A program made the position numbers and the translations under genes. From Gemmatimonadota bacterium (GTDB lineage Bacteria; Gemmatimonadota; Gemmatimonadetes; Gemmatimonadales; GWC2-71-9), in contig JAKLGU010000009.1 in NCBI GenBank assembly GCA_022710485.1, positions 1 to 64,000 of the forward strand: a stretch of DNA of 64,000 bases, given 5' to 3'. Positions 18,471-26,470 of the stretch are shown in pieces. The notes below the pieces were generated by a model that was not told the origin of the DNA, did not search any database, and was given only the letters and a program-made list of their open reading frames with translations. The number at the start of each line of letters is the position of its first letter. The stretch's first letter is position 1.

Positions 18471-19288
18471 TGCGCATTCTCGACAAGACAATCCTGTGGT
18501 ACGTCGCGATCGTCTCGGCGCTCGCGGTCTGGCGGGCCCCGGACAACCCGGCGTGCTGGTGGCTGCTCGGGGCCCACGCGCTGGTCGTCGTCCTGATCCT
18601 GCTGGTACAGCGGCCGGGACTCGGGGTGGTGGGGCGGGCGCTCCGCGAGATCTATCCCGTCATCCTGCTCCTCCTGTTCTACGGCGAAATCGACATCCTG
18701 AATGCGGGGGGCGTCCCGATCCGGGATGCCACGGTCCAGGGTTGGGAGGCGGCGCTCTTCGGCGGACAGATCAGCCAGACGCTCTGGCGCGACTACCCGA
18801 GCCGCCTCGCCTCGACGGTGCTCCATGCGGCGTACTGGAGCTACTACCTGCTCCTCCTCCTGCCGGTGCTCTACTTCGCGGCGAGGAAGGAGTGGTTTTC
18901 GCTGCACCGGACCATGTACCTGGTCATTTTCACCCTGCTCTCCTGCTATCTCGTCTTCCTGTTCTGGCCGGTGGTGGGGCCGTACTACGAGTTCGCCCGG
19001 CCCGACGCCTGGTTCCTGGACAACGGCCCCGCGCGGCTGGTGTACGCGACGCTCGCCTCGGGCAGCTCCTACGGCGCCGCCTTCCCGTCATCGCACGTGG
19101 CTGCCACGATCGCGGCCACCTCCGGCGCCTGGCGGGGGAGTCGCAAACTCGGCATGCTGATGGCGATTCCCGCGATGCTGCTGACGATCTCGGTGGTGTA
19201 CTGCCAGTTCCACTATGGCGTGGACGCCGTGGCGGGCGTGGGAGTGGGATGCGTGGCGTGGTGGATCGGGGGGAAGTACCGGGAGTAG
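18470..19288 (+). CDS. Aur1-like PAP2-superfamily membrane protein, possible sphingolipid headgroup enzyme
   Basis: 272 residues with about six membrane helices. The PAP2 catalytic signatures are in the Aur1/inositolphosphotransferase style: FPSSHVAAT (domain C2) and FHYGVDAVAG (domain C3, His and Asp present), without the classical SR of type-2 phosphatidate phosphatases. The start ATG overlaps the ceramide reductase stop as TGATG; an ATG nine bases earlier is possible. As the last gene of the ceramide operon it may transfer or remove a phospho-headgroup on ceramide, comparable to Aur1 inositol phosphorylceramide synthase. The role is inferred from family and context. Confidence 0.75.
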   Translation: MRILDKTILWYVAIVSALAVWRAPDNPACWWLLGAHALVVVLILLVQRPGLGVVGRALREIYPVILLLLFYGEIDILNAGGVPIRDATVQGWEAALFGGQISQTLWRDYPSRLASTVLHAAYWSYYLLLLLPVLYFAARKEWFSLHRTMYLVIFTLLSCYLVFLFWPVVGPYYEFARPDAWFLDNGPARLVYATLASGSSYGAAFPSSHVAATIAATSGAWRGSRKLGMLMAIPAMLLTISVVYCQFHYGVDAVAGVGVGCVAWWIGGKYRE

Positions 19289-19420
19289 GCGGGGAAGCGG
19301 GAAAGCGGGAAAGCGGGAAAGCGGGAAAGTGGTGAAAGACAAATGGGGACGATGCCGCATGGCACCGTCCCCATCGCGTTGTAGCGGTCAGCCTTCCCCG
19401 CTGACCCGCTTCCCCGCCTG
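19289..19420. repeat. Mirrored GCGGGGAA / GGGGACG-palindrome composite repeat
   Basis: Directly after the PAP2 TAG stop come five GCGGGRAA-type 8-bp units (from 19289). Next is a near-perfect palindrome (ATGGGGACGATGCC, loop GCAT, GGCACCGTCCCCAT, at 19343-19374), then the same 8-mer in inverse orientation (TTCCCCGC at 19394-19401 and 19410-19417), ending two bases before the stop of the opposite gene. A second copy of the same design lies at 22533-22706. It fills a tail-to-tail gap and could terminate transcription from both sides. Confidence 0.85.
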
Positions 19421-19421
19421 T

Positions 19422-19898
19422 TTAGTCATCGACCGTGATCATGCCCTTCATGCCCATCGCGAGGTGCGGGAGGCAGTAGAACTTGTACTCGCCTTCCGGC
19501 GCCCCTGCGAACGAGATGCTGTAGATCGCATCCTGCTCGACGAGCATCGGGCCGGAAAGGGGCTGCATCTGGTTCGGCATGCTGGCGCCGAGAACGGCCG
19601 CGGCACCCGCCGGGATGCTGTCGGCCCAGAAGGCGACGTTGTGCGGGCCGCCGGTGATGTTGTGGAAGTTGACGACGTCGCCGGCCTTGATGGTCAGGGT
19701 GGCGGGAATGAAGTGGTAGGTCTTGCCGTCGAACTCCATGCGGACGTCGTGAGTCGCGCCGGTCGGAACCGCCGCGGTCGCCGCGGGAGCCGCCGTGTCG
19801 GCCGCCGGAACCGCCGCCGGGGTCTGCTCCGGGGCCTTCTCGCCGCCGCACGCCGCCATCAGGACCGCCAAACCCGCCACCAAGCTGATCTTCTGCAT
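19422..19898 (-). CDS. Plastocyanin/azurin-like blue-copper lipoprotein
   Basis: 158 residues. Lipoprotein signal with lipobox VLMAAC, then an Ala/Pro/Thr linker, then a cupredoxin domain. Copper ligands visible are the His in GGPHNVAF and the C-terminal Cys, His and Met in FYCLPHLAMGMKG. It is a type-1 copper electron carrier anchored to a membrane. The ATG at 19898 was preferred over the one at 19907, because GGAGG lies only one base before the upstream ATG. A role as electron acceptor of alternative complex III, encoded 3 kb away, is possible but not shown. Confidence 0.88.
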   Translation of the reverse strand: MQKISLVAGLAVLMAACGGEKAPEQTPAAVPAADTAAPAATAAVPTGATHDVRMEFDGKTYHFIPATLTIKAGDVVNFHNITGGPHNVAFWADSIPAGAAAVLGASMPNQMQPLSGPMLVEQDAIYSISFAGAPEGEYKFYCLPHLAMGMKGMITVDD

Positions 19899-20043
19899 CG
19901 CTGCCATGCCTCCGTAATACCGATTGGATGTGTCGCCCGCCGGATCCCCGCCTCACGCGCCCACGAGTGGCGGACTGCCCTTGTGAACGAAGGCACAAAC
20001 ATAAGCGAGGCCTTCCAGCCACGCGAGGGCGCCAGCCGGAGGC

Positions 20044-20049
20044 TATAAT
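20044..20049 (+). promoter_or_regulatory. Perfect TATAAT -10 box before the Cys-rich gene
   Basis: TATAAT 37 bases before the ATG at 20086, in a GC-rich intergenic region. No good -35 box is found 16 to 18 bases upstream (ACGCGA there), so activation may be needed. Confidence 0.45.
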
Positions 20050-20085
20050 TCAACGCGTTCCAACCCCACCCCGAACCGGACCCCC

Positions 20086-20826
20086 ATGCCCACGCCACCG
20101 CCCTGCAAGTCCCTCGGCCGGCAGTGCCGGTCGCTCGAGGTCACCCTCCGAATCGGCAAGATCGAGGAAGGACTCGAGTCGCTCGACCACGAGGCGACCT
20201 GGCTGCTGGGGCACACGGCCCAGCTGGATTTCGGCCGGCTACGCACCAGGAATGGGGAGCTGCTGGTTGACGCGCGGCTACACGTCCCCTGCAAGCACCT
20301 CAAGGAGGACGGGAACAGGGCTCGCTGCGATGCGCACGGATTCAGGGGCCCTTCCCCGGCCCGCCCCCGCCGACCGGCCCAGCCCCGACAGCTCGGCGGC
20401 AACCGGTTTCTCCTGGTGGACCAGCGCCGGCTGGTGAACCGCCCCGCGGTCGACGTGAAGGCAGGGCTCCCGGTCCTCGGCACCAACCCCTGCCTCGGCG
20501 CCCCCTGCCGGACCGCCGACCACACACGGGGCGCGGCCTGCTGCCGGGACCTCCAGGTCGAGATCATGTGCACCCGCGAGGAGACCCGCCTCGAGGCCCT
20601 GGTGCGAGCCCGGCAGTCCCCCTACCTGTGCAAGACCGAGCGGAACGAGGACGACTCGATCGAGGCCGAGATGATCTCGGCCTGCGGGTACCTCGGGAAG
20701 GACGGGGTGGCCTGCAGCCTCCACGGACGCGTCCGCGAGGACGGCCGGCCCGCCAAGCCCGATCTCTGCAGCGAATGGCCGGAGGGGGGCGATTTGATGC
20801 ATCCGGGGTGCGTGTTCAGGAAATAG
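20086..20826 (+). CDS. Cys-rich protein, possible YkgJ-like metal-chelating domain
   Basis: 246 residues with 14 cysteines and no signal peptide. Repeating patterns suggest metal sites: CKHLKEDGNRARCDAHG and CGYLGKDGVACSLHG share the form C-x(3-4)-[KE/K]DG-x-x-x-C-x-x-HG. CLGAPC...CCRDL and LCSEWP resemble the YkgJ-type Zn/Fe-chelating layout (CC...C..L..DG..C..). Not a confident family assignment. The codon pattern and long intact frame support a real gene. It ends flush against a GCGGGGAA repeat. Confidence 0.75.
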   Translation: MPTPPPCKSLGRQCRSLEVTLRIGKIEEGLESLDHEATWLLGHTAQLDFGRLRTRNGELLVDARLHVPCKHLKEDGNRARCDAHGFRGPSPARPRRPAQPRQLGGNRFLLVDQRRLVNRPAVDVKAGLPVLGTNPCLGAPCRTADHTRGAACCRDLQVEIMCTREETRLEALVRARQSPYLCKTERNEDDSIEAEMISACGYLGKDGVACSLHGRVREDGRPAKPDLCSEWPEGGDLMHPGCVFRK

Positions 20827-20963
20827 GCGGGGAAGCGGGAAAGCGGGGAAGCGGGAAAGCGGGGAAGCGGGGAAGGAAAAGCCTCTCCGGCGTCCCCCCT
20901 CTCCACATGGTGGAGAGGGGGACAGGGGGTGAGGACTAGGGGAGAGGTGGCCAGGGGGTGAGG
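20827..20963. repeat. GCGGGGAA array joined to the CCCCCTCTCCAC hairpin repeat
   Basis: Six GCGGGRAA 8-bp units start at the base after the TAG stop of the Cys-rich gene (20827-20875). They are followed by a copy of the 12-bp hairpin seen at 5206 (here 20895-20921) and about two G-rich units with GGGGGTGAGGA. So two otherwise separate repeat families are joined here. It lies between codirectional genes and may act as terminator and spacer before the sigma-factor gene. Confidence 0.82.
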
Positions 20964-21002
20964 ATGTGCGTCCTGCCTCCCCAGGATCGTCCCCAGTCTG
21001 AC

Positions 21003-21010
21003 TACCTTTG
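21003..21010 (+). promoter_or_regulatory. TACCTTTG element before the sigma-factor gene
   Basis: TACCTTTG lies 28 bases before the GTG start and matches the TAnnTTTG -7 element known from Bacteroidota promoters. No TTTG-type -33 box is visible, so this is only a candidate. A similar TATCTTTG precedes queC. Confidence 0.35.
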
Positions 21011-21037
21011 TGCAGGTCCCTGCCCCAAAGGATCCCC

Positions 21038-21559
21038 GTGCGCGACGAGCTCGAAACCCTGTACCTGACGACCTACGCCGCGGTGGTGCGGTTCCTGTAC
21101 CGAAAGGTCTGGGACGCCGACCGCGCCGAGGACTTGGCACAGGAGGTGTTCGTGCGAGCCATGCGGCACCGGCCGGAAAAGCCCCGCGCGTGGGTGTTCG
21201 CGGTGGCGGCCAACCTGGCGCGGGACGAGGCGCGTTCCGCCATCCGGCGGAAGAAGCACCTGACGCTGCTGACCAACGAGCCGACGCAGCGGCACCAGGT
21301 CGAGCCGGACGGCGAGGAAAACGTCGAGCACGACGAGAAGATGGAAAAGGTCCGCGCGGCCCTGGCCGAGCTGTCGCAGCGGGATCGGGACGTGCTCCTG
21401 CTCTGGGACGCCGGGCTCAGCTACCCTGAAATCGCCGAGCAGTCCGGGCTGGCCGTCGGGGCCGTCGGCACGACGCTCGCCCGGGCGCGGAAACGGCTGA
21501 TCGAGGCGCACGACCGGATGGAAGTCGAACGGAAGCGGAGTCATGCGGCACAATCCTGA
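21038..21559 (+). CDS. ECF-type RNA polymerase sigma factor
   Basis: 173 residues with sigma region 2 (YLTTYAAVVRFLYRKVWDADRAEDLAQEVFVRA) and region 4 (LAELSQRDRDVLLLWDAGLSYPEIAEQ..VGTTLARARKRL) joined by a charged linker. The GTG at 21038 is preferred because an AAAGGA ribosome site precedes it; a TTG at 21008 would add ten residues. Its end overlaps the anti-sigma gene by 17 bases, the usual pairing of an ECF sigma with its inhibitor. Targets are unknown; an ECF sigma often controls its own operon. Confidence 0.93.
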   Translation: MRDELETLYLTTYAAVVRFLYRKVWDADRAEDLAQEVFVRAMRHRPEKPRAWVFAVAANLARDEARSAIRRKKHLTLLTNEPTQRHQVEPDGEENVEHDEKMEKVRAALAELSQRDRDVLLLWDAGLSYPEIAEQSGLAVGAVGTTLARARKRLIEAHDRMEVERKRSHAAQS

Positions 21560-22532
21560 GCCGATCCGGCACATCCCCGAGGAGGAGCTCCACGCCTACC
21601 TCGACCAGGCGCTGAGCCGGTCGCAGTGCGTGGAGATCGAGCACCACCTGGCCGGGTGCCACGTCTGTCGTGCCGAGCGCGACGGCATCGCCGCGCTCCG
21701 CGACCGGACCACCGCCTTGCTGGTGGCCGCCGCGCCGCGCCGGATTCGCCCGCGGCCCTACGCCCACCTGTCCGCTGCGCACGTGGAGCGCGCCTCCCGC
21801 CGCACCCGCCTGCTTCGCGGCGCCGGGTGGGCCGCCAGCGTAGTGGCTGCCATCGGCCTCGGCTGGGGCCTCAACCAGTGGTCGACTCCGGGTACGGCCA
21901 CCAGCGGAGAGCCCACGGCTGCGGTGGCCTCCACCGCGGGCCAGCCGCCGGAGACCCCGATCCGCACGAATACCCCGACGCAGGTCGCGACCCTCACTGC
22001 CCCGTCGCGACCGGTCGCCGCTCCCACCCGCACAGAGCCATCCCCCGCCGAGACCGCCACCCACGAACCGCCGCCCCCTCCCCGGCCGGCCACATCGGAA
22101 CTGGCGTCGCTGGCCGGCACCTCCGCCGCGAGCGAGCCGGTGCTGACGGGTGTCTGGCGGACGGTGGCGTGGAGCAACACTCAGGCGGAGCAGGAGGAAT
22201 GGGTGCCGAGAGTGGACGGGGTGCCGGTGGTGCAGGTGAAGCAGCGGCAGGCGCCGGAGGGCGGGCGGCCGATCACCCTGGTCACCCAGATCCTGGCCAA
22301 CGGCGAGATGATCAGCACCGTGGAAGGCCCCGCCACCGAGGTGGCGGCCCTCCTCTCCCAGCAACCCGGCCAGAGCGCCAGCGCCGAACTGCAGGACATG
22401 GAGGCAGCGCCGAGGCCCCTGCCCGCCGAAGGCTCGCGACCGGCCGCCCCCGGCAGCGCACCGCGCACGCTCGCCATCTTCGGCAGCGCGCCGCCGGACT
22501 CGCTGAAGGCGTTCATGCTGAGGGTGAAGTAA
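21543..22532 (+). CDS. Zinc-finger anti-sigma factor, membrane-bound
   Basis: 329 residues. The N-terminal ZAS (anti-sigma zinc) motif is H35-x3-C39-x2-C42 (HHLAGCHVC), followed by a basic linker, one membrane helix (about 95-112, GWAASVVAAIGLGWGL), a long Thr/Pro/Ala-rich periplasmic stretch and a C-terminal domain. Translation is coupled to the sigma gene by overlap. It is expected to hold the ECF sigma at the membrane until a periplasmic signal releases it. The stop codon is followed at once by ten GCGGGGAA units. Confidence 0.88.
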   Translation: MRHNPEPIRHIPEEELHAYLDQALSRSQCVEIEHHLAGCHVCRAERDGIAALRDRTTALLVAAAPRRIRPRPYAHLSAAHVERASRRTRLLRGAGWAASVVAAIGLGWGLNQWSTPGTATSGEPTAAVASTAGQPPETPIRTNTPTQVATLTAPSRPVAAPTRTEPSPAETATHEPPPPPRPATSELASLAGTSAASEPVLTGVWRTVAWSNTQAEQEEWVPRVDGVPVVQVKQRQAPEGGRPITLVTQILANGEMISTVEGPATEVAALLSQQPGQSASAELQDMEAAPRPLPAEGSRPAAPGSAPRTLAIFGSAPPDSLKAFMLRVK

Positions 22533-22706
22533 GCGGGGAAGCGGGGAAGCAGGGAAGCGGGGAAGCGGGGAAGCGGGGAAGCGGGGAAGCGGGGAAGCGG
22601 GGAAGCGGGGAAGCGGGGCCGAAGATGGCAAACGGGGACGATGCCGCAAGGCACCGTCCCCGTATTCGTTCACCAATCGACCTTCCCCGCTTCCCCGCTT
22701 CACCGC
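22533..22706. repeat. Second mirrored GCGGGGAA / GGGGACG-palindrome composite repeat
   Basis: Ten consecutive 8-bp GCGGGGAA units (22533-22612, one with a G-to-A change) begin at the base after the anti-sigma TAA. Then come the palindrome ACGGGGACGATGCC, loop GCAA, GGCACCGTCCCCGT (22632-22663) and three inverse units (22683-22706) ahead of the actF stop. Compared with the copy at 19343, the second stem pair is C-G instead of T-A, a compensated change that supports a selected hairpin. Confidence 0.87.
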
Positions 22707-22713
22707 CGCGCGG

Positions 22714-24057
22714 TCAGCTGACCTCCGGATCCGGCAGGAAGTCTCTCGCCTTCTCATCATGATCGAAGTGATCCTCCACCGCATGATGCCGCTCGGCCAT
22801 GACGGTGATCTCGGCCAGACGCGGGGAGACCATCGGGAAGGCCCGCGCAAAGAGGCCGTACGCCAGGAAGAAGAGGCCGGCCATCAGGAGGGTCGGGCCG
22901 AGCTCCGGCAGGCCGAAGGTCGGGCCGTCGAGCTCGGTGACGGATGGCATCACCAGCAGGTACCGCTCGAGCCAGAGCGCCACGAGCGAGACGGTGGCGA
23001 AGAGCGCCATCGTGCCGGGGAACTTCTTCGGGCCCACGCCGAGCAGCCCGATGAAGGGGATGAGGAACATCCCGAGGAAGACCGCCCGCCCGATCGGGAG
23101 CCAGGTGCCCCAGAGCCGCGCGAAGACGAAGCCGGTCTCCTCGGGGAGGTTGCCGTACCATATGACCAGGAACTGGGCGAACATGAGATAGGCCCAGAAC
23201 ACCGTGAAGCCGAAGCAGAGCTTGCCGAGGTCGTGCCGCTGCTTGGGCGAGATCAAATTCCAGACGCCGGTCTGGGTGCCGGCATACATGACCGTGAGCG
23301 CCAGCAGCATGTGGGCGCCGAGGAAGGAGCCCATGAAGTAGAAGCCGCCGAGGAGGTTCGAGAACCAGTGCGGCTGCAGCGCCATGATGCCGTCGAACGC
23401 CACCATGGTGAACACCATCGCGTATGTGGCGGCGTAGAGCGGCGCCAGCCGGTGCAGGCGGGCCTCATGCGCGGCGCGGCCCGCCTCGCTGTTGTCGAAG
23501 CCGGCCAGCATCCGGTCGTACCGCGCCCGGCGCGCGCCTTCCGCCTGGCCGGCGGTGTCGGCGATGTCGGGGAGGAGGTCGGCGCGGATCAGGCGCCAGC
23601 CGAGGTAATAGAGCGCGCTCAACCCGACGAGCAGCCTGCCGAACATCCAGGGCTTCGACAGCCAGAGCGCCTTGGCGTGCGCCATCGAGTGGAGCTGCTC
23701 CTGCATGGGGCCGTAGATGTGGTCGTAGCCCAGCGTGAAGATCAGCACCAGCCCGAGGAGCGACACCGGGAAGAAGGCGACCGCCGCCTCCGCGAAGCGC
23801 AGCACCACCCCCGACCACTTCGCCTTGACGATCTTGTGCACCGCGGCGATGGCCACCGACCCGCCGGCCAGCCCGGTGAAGTAGAGCCAGTTGACGTGGA
23901 ACAGCTGCCAGGCGCGGTCGGCCGCCTCGCCCGTGAGCGACAGGGCAAAGAGTGCCGCGCCGACGACGGCCAGCAACCCGCCGCCCACCACGAAGAGCTG
24001 GAAGCGGCCCCCGGCTGCATGGCCGGACAGCCGGCCGCGAAGGACGGCGTCGCTCAT
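22714..24057 (-). CDS. actF: Alternative complex III subunit ActF, polytopic membrane protein
   Basis: 447 residues with about ten membrane helices; NrfD-related quinol:cytochrome c oxidoreductase subunit. His and charged residues in HVNWLYFTGLAGG and GFYFMGSFLGAHMLLAL, and the paralogy with ActC, fit ActF. The ATG overlaps the actE stop as ATGA. Last gene of actABCDEF, followed by the mirrored repeat. It forms the second large membrane subunit of the menaquinol-oxidising complex that replaces cytochrome bc1. Confidence 0.92.
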   Translation of the reverse strand: MSDAVLRGRLSGHAAGGRFQLFVVGGGLLAVVGAALFALSLTGEAADRAWQLFHVNWLYFTGLAGGSVAIAAVHKIVKAKWSGVVLRFAEAAVAFFPVSLLGLVLIFTLGYDHIYGPMQEQLHSMAHAKALWLSKPWMFGRLLVGLSALYYLGWRLIRADLLPDIADTAGQAEGARRARYDRMLAGFDNSEAGRAAHEARLHRLAPLYAATYAMVFTMVAFDGIMALQPHWFSNLLGGFYFMGSFLGAHMLLALTVMYAGTQTGVWNLISPKQRHDLGKLCFGFTVFWAYLMFAQFLVIWYGNLPEETGFVFARLWGTWLPIGRAVFLGMFLIPFIGLLGVGPKKFPGTMALFATVSLVALWLERYLLVMPSVTELDGPTFGLPELGPTLLMAGLFFLAYGLFARAFPMVSPRLAEITVMAERHHAVEDHFDHDEKARDFLPDPEVS

Positions 24058-24635
24058 GGCTTGCCTCCCGCCGCCGGGGCCACCGCGGACTGCAGCTGCC
24101 GCACGTAGTTGACGACCTGCCAGCGGTCGTCCTGCTCGGTGATCTTGTCGCCGTACTTGCCCATGATGCCCCGGCCGTAGCGCGTGATACTGTAGAGGTA
24201 GCCGTCGGTGTACCCGATGGCGCGCGGGGTCAGCAGGGAGGGCGCGGCCACCTTCGGCCCGACGGGACCGTCCCCCGCCCCGGCCACGCCGTGGCACACG
24301 GCGCAGAAGGTGTGGTAGAGCGTGTCGCCGCGCGCCGTGGGGATCCGGTCGGTCGGGTTGACCAGCTTGTCCGCGGTGGTGGTGTTGGCCATGGCCCACT
24401 CGGCGGACCAGTCCACCTCGCCCCCGGTGACCGGGACCGTGCCCGGCGGGGTGTTGCGCGGGACGCCGAGCCGCGAGTAGGGCCAAACGGCCTGCGAGGA
24501 GATCATGTGGTCGAACCACGGCACCTGCGCCAGGAGGTTGTCGGGCGAGGGCACGTCGTTGTACCAGGTATTGCACCCGGTGCCGGCCGCGAGGAGCAGC
24601 GCGAGGGCGAGGACGGGCCGCGGACTACGCCGCAT
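24054..24635 (-). CDS. actE: Alternative complex III subunit ActE, mono-haem cytochrome c lipoprotein
   Basis: 193 residues. Signal with lipobox AGTGC (lipidation Cys21), one haem c site CAVCH (C111, C114, H115) and a likely axial Met in RGIMGKYGDKI. It is the single-haem subunit that hands electrons to the next carrier. It overlaps actD by 11 bases and actF by four. Confidence 0.93.
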   Translation of the reverse strand: MRRSPRPVLALALLLAAGTGCNTWYNDVPSPDNLLAQVPWFDHMISSQAVWPYSRLGVPRNTPPGTVPVTGGEVDWSAEWAMANTTTADKLVNPTDRIPTARGDTLYHTFCAVCHGVAGAGDGPVGPKVAAPSLLTPRAIGYTDGYLYSITRYGRGIMGKYGDKITEQDDRWQVVNYVRQLQSAVAPAAGGKP

Positions 24636-25133
24636 GCGTCACCTCCACCGACCCGGCGCGCTTGAGCAGGCTCTCGACGGCCGCCGCCTGCTCGGCGCGG
24701 CAGGGGACGAACACCCCGATGTGGTCATCGGAAAACTTCTCGCTGTAGGGGACCCGCTTCCGGGCGTTCACGACCGACATGATGATGACGCCGGCCACGG
24801 TGCTGAGCGCGCCGAGGAGGATCATCAGCTCGAACCCGAGCACGACGTAGGGCGGCACGGTGGCGATCGGCTTGCCGCCTACCAGCAGCGGCCAGTCGTT
24901 GGACATCCAGAAGGTCATCGCGAAGCCTGCGGCGCACCCGGTGAGCCCGCCGACGAGGGTGAAGAGGCGGACGGGGCTGACCGGGTGGTCGAGCACCTCT
25001 TCGATCTCGTGATTGGGCGCCGGCGTGTAGACCGTCAGGTCGGTGTGCCCCTGCGCCTTGAGGGCGCGGATCGCGTCCGTCGCGGCGTCGACGTGTACGA
25101 AGCTGCCGAGGACGCCTGGCGTCATGGTCGCCA

Positions 25134-25134
<1 letters not shown>
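24625..25134 (-). CDS. actD: Alternative complex III subunit ActD (DUF3341)
   Basis: 169 residues with a soluble N-terminal domain (GVLGSFVHVDAATDAIRALKAQG), two membrane helices (about 55-75 and 95-120) and a short C-terminal domain; the usual DUF3341/ActD form. ATG overlaps the actC stop as ATGA. Structural subunit without cofactors. Confidence 0.93.
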
Positions 25135-26468
<1,334 letters not shown>

Positions 26469-26470
26469 CG

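Noticed and set aside
19215..20048. Plus-strand frame across the copper lipoprotein
   Set aside because: Antisense shadow that also runs through the repeat array; no domain and no start signal.
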